From Planctomycetota bacterium (GTDB taxonomy: Bacteria; Planctomycetota; UBA8108; UBA1146; JAJFFE01): a DNA stretch of 11,210 nt. The notes beneath the pieces are model-generated. The model saw only the letters and a program-made list of their open reading frames with translations. It did not search any database and was not told the origin of the DNA. Positions 7,773 to 11,210 of this stretch are shown here, piece by piece (within the stretch, counting starts at the first letter, position 1; each line of letters starts with the position of its first letter). The DNA lies in contig JAGQRC010000049.1 of NCBI GenBank assembly GCA_020425835.1, positions 1-11,210 on the forward strand, in the 5' to 3' direction. A program made the translations under genes and the position numbers.

Positions 7773-10559
7773 TCAGAGCTGCGCTCGAAGCCGAGTGGCC
7801 GCGATGCGCGAGCCATGTCGTTCGCTGGCACACTCCGCAAGGATCGGCTCCGCGCGGTCGAGGAGCGCTCGCGCTTCGTCGAGTCGACCTGCGTCGAAGC
7901 AGACCTCCCCGGCGGCGACCGCCGCCTCGGCCCAGCTCAGCGTGTGACCGGCCGACTCCCGAATGGCCATCGCCGCGTCGAAGTGTGCCCGAGCGCGCGC
8001 GAGATCCCCGCGTTTCCGGGCGAGTCGGCCCCGCGCCTCGGCGGTGCTCGCATGGGCGAGATGCGTCTCGTCGAAGTTCGCGCGACGGATCGCGTCCGCC
8101 TCGTCGAGCAACCGCTCCGGCTCGTCGAGATCGCCCGCCTCGCTCAGCGCGTTGGCGAGCGCCGTCAGGGACAGCGCGAGGTCGTGGTGCTCGGGGGCGA
8201 GGATCCGGCGCCGGTCCTCGATCGCTCGGCGAAGGGGACCGATCGCCTCGTCGATCCGTCCGCACTTGAAGAGGCAGACGCCGAGATTGTGCCGAGCGGT
8301 CGCGATGCTCCGATGCCCCGGGTCGAGCACGCGCTCCTGTCGCTCGAGCACGTTCCGGTTCAGTGCGAGCGCCTCCTCGGCATCACCGCGCGTCAGGTGG
8401 GCGACGGCGAGGTTGTTCATCGTCGACAAGATCGCCGGGTGATCATCGGGGAAGAGCTGCTCGCGGATTCGAAGGGCGCGTCCGAGCAGCCGGATCGACT
8501 CCGCGTGTCGTCCGACATCGAGTTCGATCGACGCGAGGTTCTGCAGCGTCGACGCGACGGAGGGATGGATCGCGCCGAGGAGCCGTTCCCGAATCTCCAG
8601 AGCCTCGTGGGCGCGGTGCCGTGCCGCGTCGACCTCGCCGACCTCTGCCAGAGCGCGGGCCATGTTGTGAAGGCAGCTCGCCGTGGTGAGATGGTCGCCG
8701 AGCGAGCGTCGCCAGATGTCGAGCGCGGTGCCGAACGCCTCGATGGCTTCTCGGATTCGTCCGACGTGACAGAGGAAGAACGCGAGGTTGTGGATTGTGT
8801 GTCCGAGGTCGGGGGAGTCCGGGGGGAGCTGAGCGCGACGCGTCGACAGCGCGGACCGGATCGATCGTTCCGCCTCATCGATCTTCCCGAGATGGAGCTG
8901 GACGATGGCGAGGTGTTGTCGCGTCTCCGACACGAGGAGATCCTCGGCCCCGAGTTCGGCCACTCGCAGGACCATTCCCCGCTCGTAGAGCTCTTCCGCC
9001 CTCGCATACGCGTGGTGTGAGGCGTGGAAGTGGGCGAGCGCTTCACAGCTCTCGGCGAGCTCCAGCGGATCCGCATCGGACCGACTCTCGTGGAGGTCGA
9101 GTGCGGACTCGAGATGTCTGCGCGCTCGATCGCTGTTGCCGAGCTTGTCGTGCGCGATCCCGAGCGTCCGCTCCAGCGTGGCCCGGACGGAGACGTCGTC
9201 GTGGAAGTCGGTCCGCAGTCTCTCGGCGCCGCGTTCGAGGAGGTCATCGACGGTGATCGATCCGCGGTGCGCCTCGTTCGGGTCGGTCGCCTCGAAGAGG
9301 TTGATCAGGAAGCTCGAGACCCGACGCGCGCGCTGCGCATCGCGCTGAGCCTGCTCGGCGTCCCGCAGCGCGGCGCGCTCGCGCTCGCGCTGGTTGCGGA
9401 TCGCGTCCCCGAGCGCCTGGACACTCGGGTGACGATCGCTCGGCGAGCGAGCCATCGCGCGATCGCAGATCTCGATCAGCGTCGACGGATCGTCGAGACC
9501 GAGGGATCGAAGGGGGAGCGGCGGTCCCGCTTGCAACGCAGCGAGCACCTCGGCCGAGCTCTTCGATCGATCGTTGTCGAGGTAGGGCGGCGTTCCCGCG
9601 AGCAGTGTGTAGAGCATCGCCCCGATCGAGTAGACATCGCAGCTCGGCCCGATGTCGCTCCTCTTCCCGGCCGCCTGCTCGGGCGACATGTAGGCGGGGG
9701 TGCCGAGCACCTGACCGTCCAGGGTCTCCAGACCATCGCCGTTGCCGAGCATCGTCCCGGCGTCCGAGTCGAGTTCGTCGGCCTCCCCGAACAGACGGGC
9801 GAGACCCCAGTCCATCACGTAGACCTCACCGTATCGACCGACGCGGATGTTCGCCGGTTTGAGGTCGCGATGCACCACGCCGCGATCGTGACAGAAGGCG
9901 ATCGTGTCGCAGACCTTCAGGAGCACGTCGACGACGGCCCCGCGAGTCCACCTCGGATCCCCGCGACGCGAGGCGGCGAACACCTCGCGAAGGTCTTCGC
10001 CTTCGACCCGACGCATCGTGAAGAAGACCGACCCGTCCCGGTGAACGCCGACGTCGAACACCGGAACGACGCCCGGATGATCGAGCTGCGCGGTCACCTT
10101 CGCCTCGCGCAGGAAACGCTGGACGAGCGAGAGCGACGTCGCTGTCGTGGCCGAGGCGGACGCGCGCGTCTGCTGGTCCTGGATGATCTTCATGGCGAGA
10201 ATGCGATCGAGGTCGAGATCGAGGACCTCGAGGACGATCCCCATTCCACCGCGGGCGATCTCGCCGACCACCCGATAGCGCGCGGAGCCCCACTTCGCAT
10301 CGAGGTCGGCCGCGTCGAGGGGCGATGCCTCCGGCTGCGGATCCGGATCGGGCTCGGCGATGCCGTAGCGCTCGGCGAGCCGACGGGCGAACCGGGATCG
10401 GGCGAACGATGCGCTCGCCGCGGGGCTGGAATCCTGCCCGAGCCGTCGGACGAGGGCGGCGAGGTCGGGGCGCACGTCACCCAATCGATCGAGCGCCTCC
10501 GACGAGCTCGAGTCTTCGGGACGTCGAGAGTCGGCTTCGTCGAGGTCGCGCTCGTTCAA
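7773..10559 (-). CDS. Hanks-type Ser/Thr protein kinase with C-terminal TPR array
   Basis: The 928-residue protein combines a signalling kinase and a protein-interaction scaffold. Residues 1-92 are a charged lead. The kinase domain (about 95-388) shows the glycine loop GEIARGGMG (99-107), ATP lysine K124 in AMKII, the alpha-C glutamate E152, the catalytic loop H230-R-D-L-K-P-A-N237, D250-W-G instead of DFG, and GTPAYMSPEQ (286-295), so it should be active. Residues 388-412 are a charged, probably coiled helix, followed by SSFLINLFEATDPNEA and LLERGAERL (416-448), a linker common in this kinase type. From about 455 to 910 lie roughly eleven TPR units, several with strict 42-residue spacing (near 587, 627, 670, 712, 754, 796). 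No transmembrane helix is visible, unlike many bacterial kinases, so it is probably cytoplasmic. The start is TTG 10559, backed by GAGG eight bases upstream; no in-frame ATG was found in the upstream codons inspected. It is divergent from an ECF-type sigma factor, a likely regulatory partner. Confidence 0.93.
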   Translation of the reverse strand: MNERDLDEADSRRPEDSSSSEALDRLGDVRPDLAALVRRLGQDSSPAASASFARSRFARRLAERYGIAEPDPDPQPEASPLDAADLDAKWGSARYRVVGEIARGGMGIVLEVLDLDLDRILAMKIIQDQQTRASASATTATSLSLVQRFLREAKVTAQLDHPGVVPVFDVGVHRDGSVFFTMRRVEGEDLREVFAASRRGDPRWTRGAVVDVLLKVCDTIAFCHDRGVVHRDLKPANIRVGRYGEVYVMDWGLARLFGEADELDSDAGTMLGNGDGLETLDGQVLGTPAYMSPEQAAGKRSDIGPSCDVYSIGAMLYTLLAGTPPYLDNDRSKSSAEVLAALQAGPPLPLRSLGLDDPSTLIEICDRAMARSPSDRHPSVQALGDAIRNQRERERAALRDAEQAQRDAQRARRVSSFLINLFEATDPNEAHRGSITVDDLLERGAERLRTDFHDDVSVRATLERTLGIAHDKLGNSDRARRHLESALDLHESRSDADPLELAESCEALAHFHASHHAYARAEELYERGMVLRVAELGAEDLLVSETRQHLAIVQLHLGKIDEAERSIRSALSTRRAQLPPDSPDLGHTIHNLAFFLCHVGRIREAIEAFGTALDIWRRSLGDHLTTASCLHNMARALAEVGEVDAARHRAHEALEIRERLLGAIHPSVASTLQNLASIELDVGRHAESIRLLGRALRIREQLFPDDHPAILSTMNNLAVAHLTRGDAEEALALNRNVLERQERVLDPGHRSIATARHNLGVCLFKCGRIDEAIGPLRRAIEDRRRILAPEHHDLALSLTALANALSEAGDLDEPERLLDEADAIRRANFDETHLAHASTAEARGRLARKRGDLARARAHFDAAMAIRESAGHTLSWAEAAVAAGEVCFDAGRLDEARALLDRAEPILAECASERHGSRIAATRLRAQL

Positions 10560-10566
10560 CGGACCA

Positions 10567-10571
10567 TCCTC
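10567..10571 (-). promoter_or_regulatory. Ribosome-binding site for the kinase TTG start
   Basis: On the minus strand GAGGA is followed seven bases later by TTG 10559. No ATG or GTG in the same frame competes nearby, so this site decides the start. Confidence 0.5.
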
Positions 10572-10716
10572 ATCTCGATCGCGAGAAGCGCGAAAGTGTC
10601 GCCCGTGCGGACGGTTGTGGGGAGGAGACGTCGGTAACCCGTCCCGAGGGGTAGGCGACCGACGCCGGGAACGCGATGATCGCCCTTCGGTTGAGGCACG
10701 AGGGTCTCGCCGGTTC

Positions 10717-10721
10717 AGGAG
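10717..10721 (+). promoter_or_regulatory. Ribosome-binding site for the sigma factor TTG start
   Basis: AGGAG is followed after seven bases by TTG 10729, in frame with the sigma domain. It is the strongest Shine-Dalgarno sequence in the window and is the main reason for calling this start. Confidence 0.6.
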
Positions 10722-10728
10722 TGCTGCT

Positions 10729-11210
10729 TTGACCCACGCTTCCGGAGACCTTCGAGATCACCGAGGCGCGACGTCGCCCGATTCTACTCCCGAGGACAGA
10801 ACGCTGGCCGCGCTCTTGTCGCGATTCGCCGCCGGGGATGACGCGGCGTTCGCGCGGCTCGTCGAGCGCGAGACACCTCGCCTGATCGACCGCGTCGAGC
10901 GACGGCTCCCGGCCGCGCTCCGTGCGCGAATCGGCGCGAGCGACATCGTCCAGCACACGGCGGTCGAGCTGATCTCGTTGCGCAAGAAGTTCGAGAACCG
11001 CGGCGTCGACGCGTTCCGTGGATTCATGAACACGCTGGCCGATTTCAATCTCGCGCGGGCGATCGAGCGCGAGAGAGCCCAGAAACGAAACGTCGATCGC
11101 GAAGTGCGGCCTTCGTCGTCCACGGACTCGCAGTCCGAGTCGCCGTGGCCGGAGGTCCCCGCCGAGTCGACGAGTCCATCGCTGCTGGCGCATCGACGTG
11201 AGGTCGGCTC
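10729..11210 (+). CDS. ECF-type RNA polymerase sigma factor, partial (runs off window)
   Basis: The N-terminal 160 codons of a sigma-70 family factor of the ECF kind, cut by the window edge, so region 4 is not seen in full. From the TTG at 10729 there is a 24-residue polar lead. Region 2 follows: LLSRFAAGDDAAFARLVE (29-46), the basic helix around RRLPAALRARIG, and the core-binding signature D72-I-V-Q in SDIVQHTAVEL. Then come FRGFMNTLADFNLARAIERE and QKRNVDRE, ending near residue 125. After that an acidic and Ser/Pro-rich linker (SSSTDSQSESPWPE) leads towards region 4. This pattern is typical of planctomycete ECF factors. The TTG start rests on AGGAG seven bases upstream; the frame is open further 5', so a longer protein cannot be ruled out. 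Divergent orientation from the TPR kinase suggests joint regulation. There is no anti-sigma gene in view. Confidence 0.85.
   Translation, partial: MTHASGDLRDHRGATSPDSTPEDRTLAALLSRFAAGDDAAFARLVERETPRLIDRVERRLPAALRARIGASDIVQHTAVELISLRKKFENRGVDAFRGFMNTLADFNLARAIERERAQKRNVDREVRPSSSTDSQSESPWPEVPAESTSPSLLAHRREVG

Larger units (their letters stand above)
10560..10728. promoter_or_regulatory. Divergent intergenic region (kinase / sigma factor)
   Basis: These 169 bases lie between two divergent translation starts and should hold promoters for both genes. I see no clear housekeeping -35/-10 pair. An inverted repeat CGTCGGT (10629-10635) and ACCGACG (10658-10664), with 22 bases between the arms, is the main symmetric element and could be an operator or part of the leader. 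Both flanking frames stay open through parts of this region, as is usual in GC-rich DNA. Confidence 0.5.

Noticed and set aside
7815..10637. Two long plus-strand frames (7815-9020 and 9024-10637) opposite the kinase
   Set aside because: They are antisense to the kinase and TPR coding sequence, have charged low-complexity composition and show no family motif.
10570..11193. 207-codon minus-strand frame opposite the sigma factor
   Set aside because: The plus strand gives a clear sigma region 2 with DIVQ motif; the minus frame is an Arg-rich antisense shadow.

Overview
This window is GC-rich chromosomal DNA with densely packed genes, strong codon bias and long spurious antisense frames. The last two genes point to Planctomycetota or a close relative. 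A Hanks-type Ser/Thr kinase with a DWG (not DFG) magnesium motif and a long TPR tail sits head-to-head with an ECF-type sigma factor. Kinase and ECF pairings of this kind are very common in planctomycetes. This is inference from gene content; no rRNA or other taxonomic marker is present. I see no mobile element, CRISPR array, tRNA or rRNA.

Layout. (1) 61-996 (+) is arginase with all expected metal ligands. (2) Convergent to it is a minus-strand run of five genes, 5239 down to 1021: a 610-residue fusion of a ZIP-like membrane domain to an ArsP/SO_0444-type metal efflux permease with a His-rich tail; a bacilliredoxin (CGC active site); a small protein of unknown function; a CoA-binding (YccU-type) protein; and a PLP-dependent aminotransferase of the YbdL/kynurenine aminotransferase type. 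The last four genes are separated by only 1 to 9 bases and look like one transcription unit; the permease stops 77 bases before them. (3) Divergent from the permease, 5384-7711 (+) encodes a DUF255/YyaL/SPATA20-type thioredoxin-domain protein with an unusual C-terminal extension resembling the alpha domain of DsbD. (4) 10559-7773 (-) is the TPR kinase, and 10729 to the window edge (+) is the start of the sigma factor. Both appear to use TTG starts with good Shine-Dalgarno sequences.

How the genes may work together. The central block (permease, bacilliredoxin, CoA-binding protein, CHWC protein with a DsbD-alpha-like domain) has a thiol-redox and soft-metal flavour, so a role in metal or disulfide stress is reasonable but unproven. 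The kinase and sigma factor are probably a signalling pair in which the kinase or its TPR scaffold controls the sigma factor. Arginase is probably an independent nitrogen-metabolism gene. Nothing here is clearly an undescribed defence or mobile system. The most notable items are the two domain fusions (ZIP-like plus permease; DUF255 plus DsbD-alpha-like) and the unknown 94-residue gene in the redox operon.
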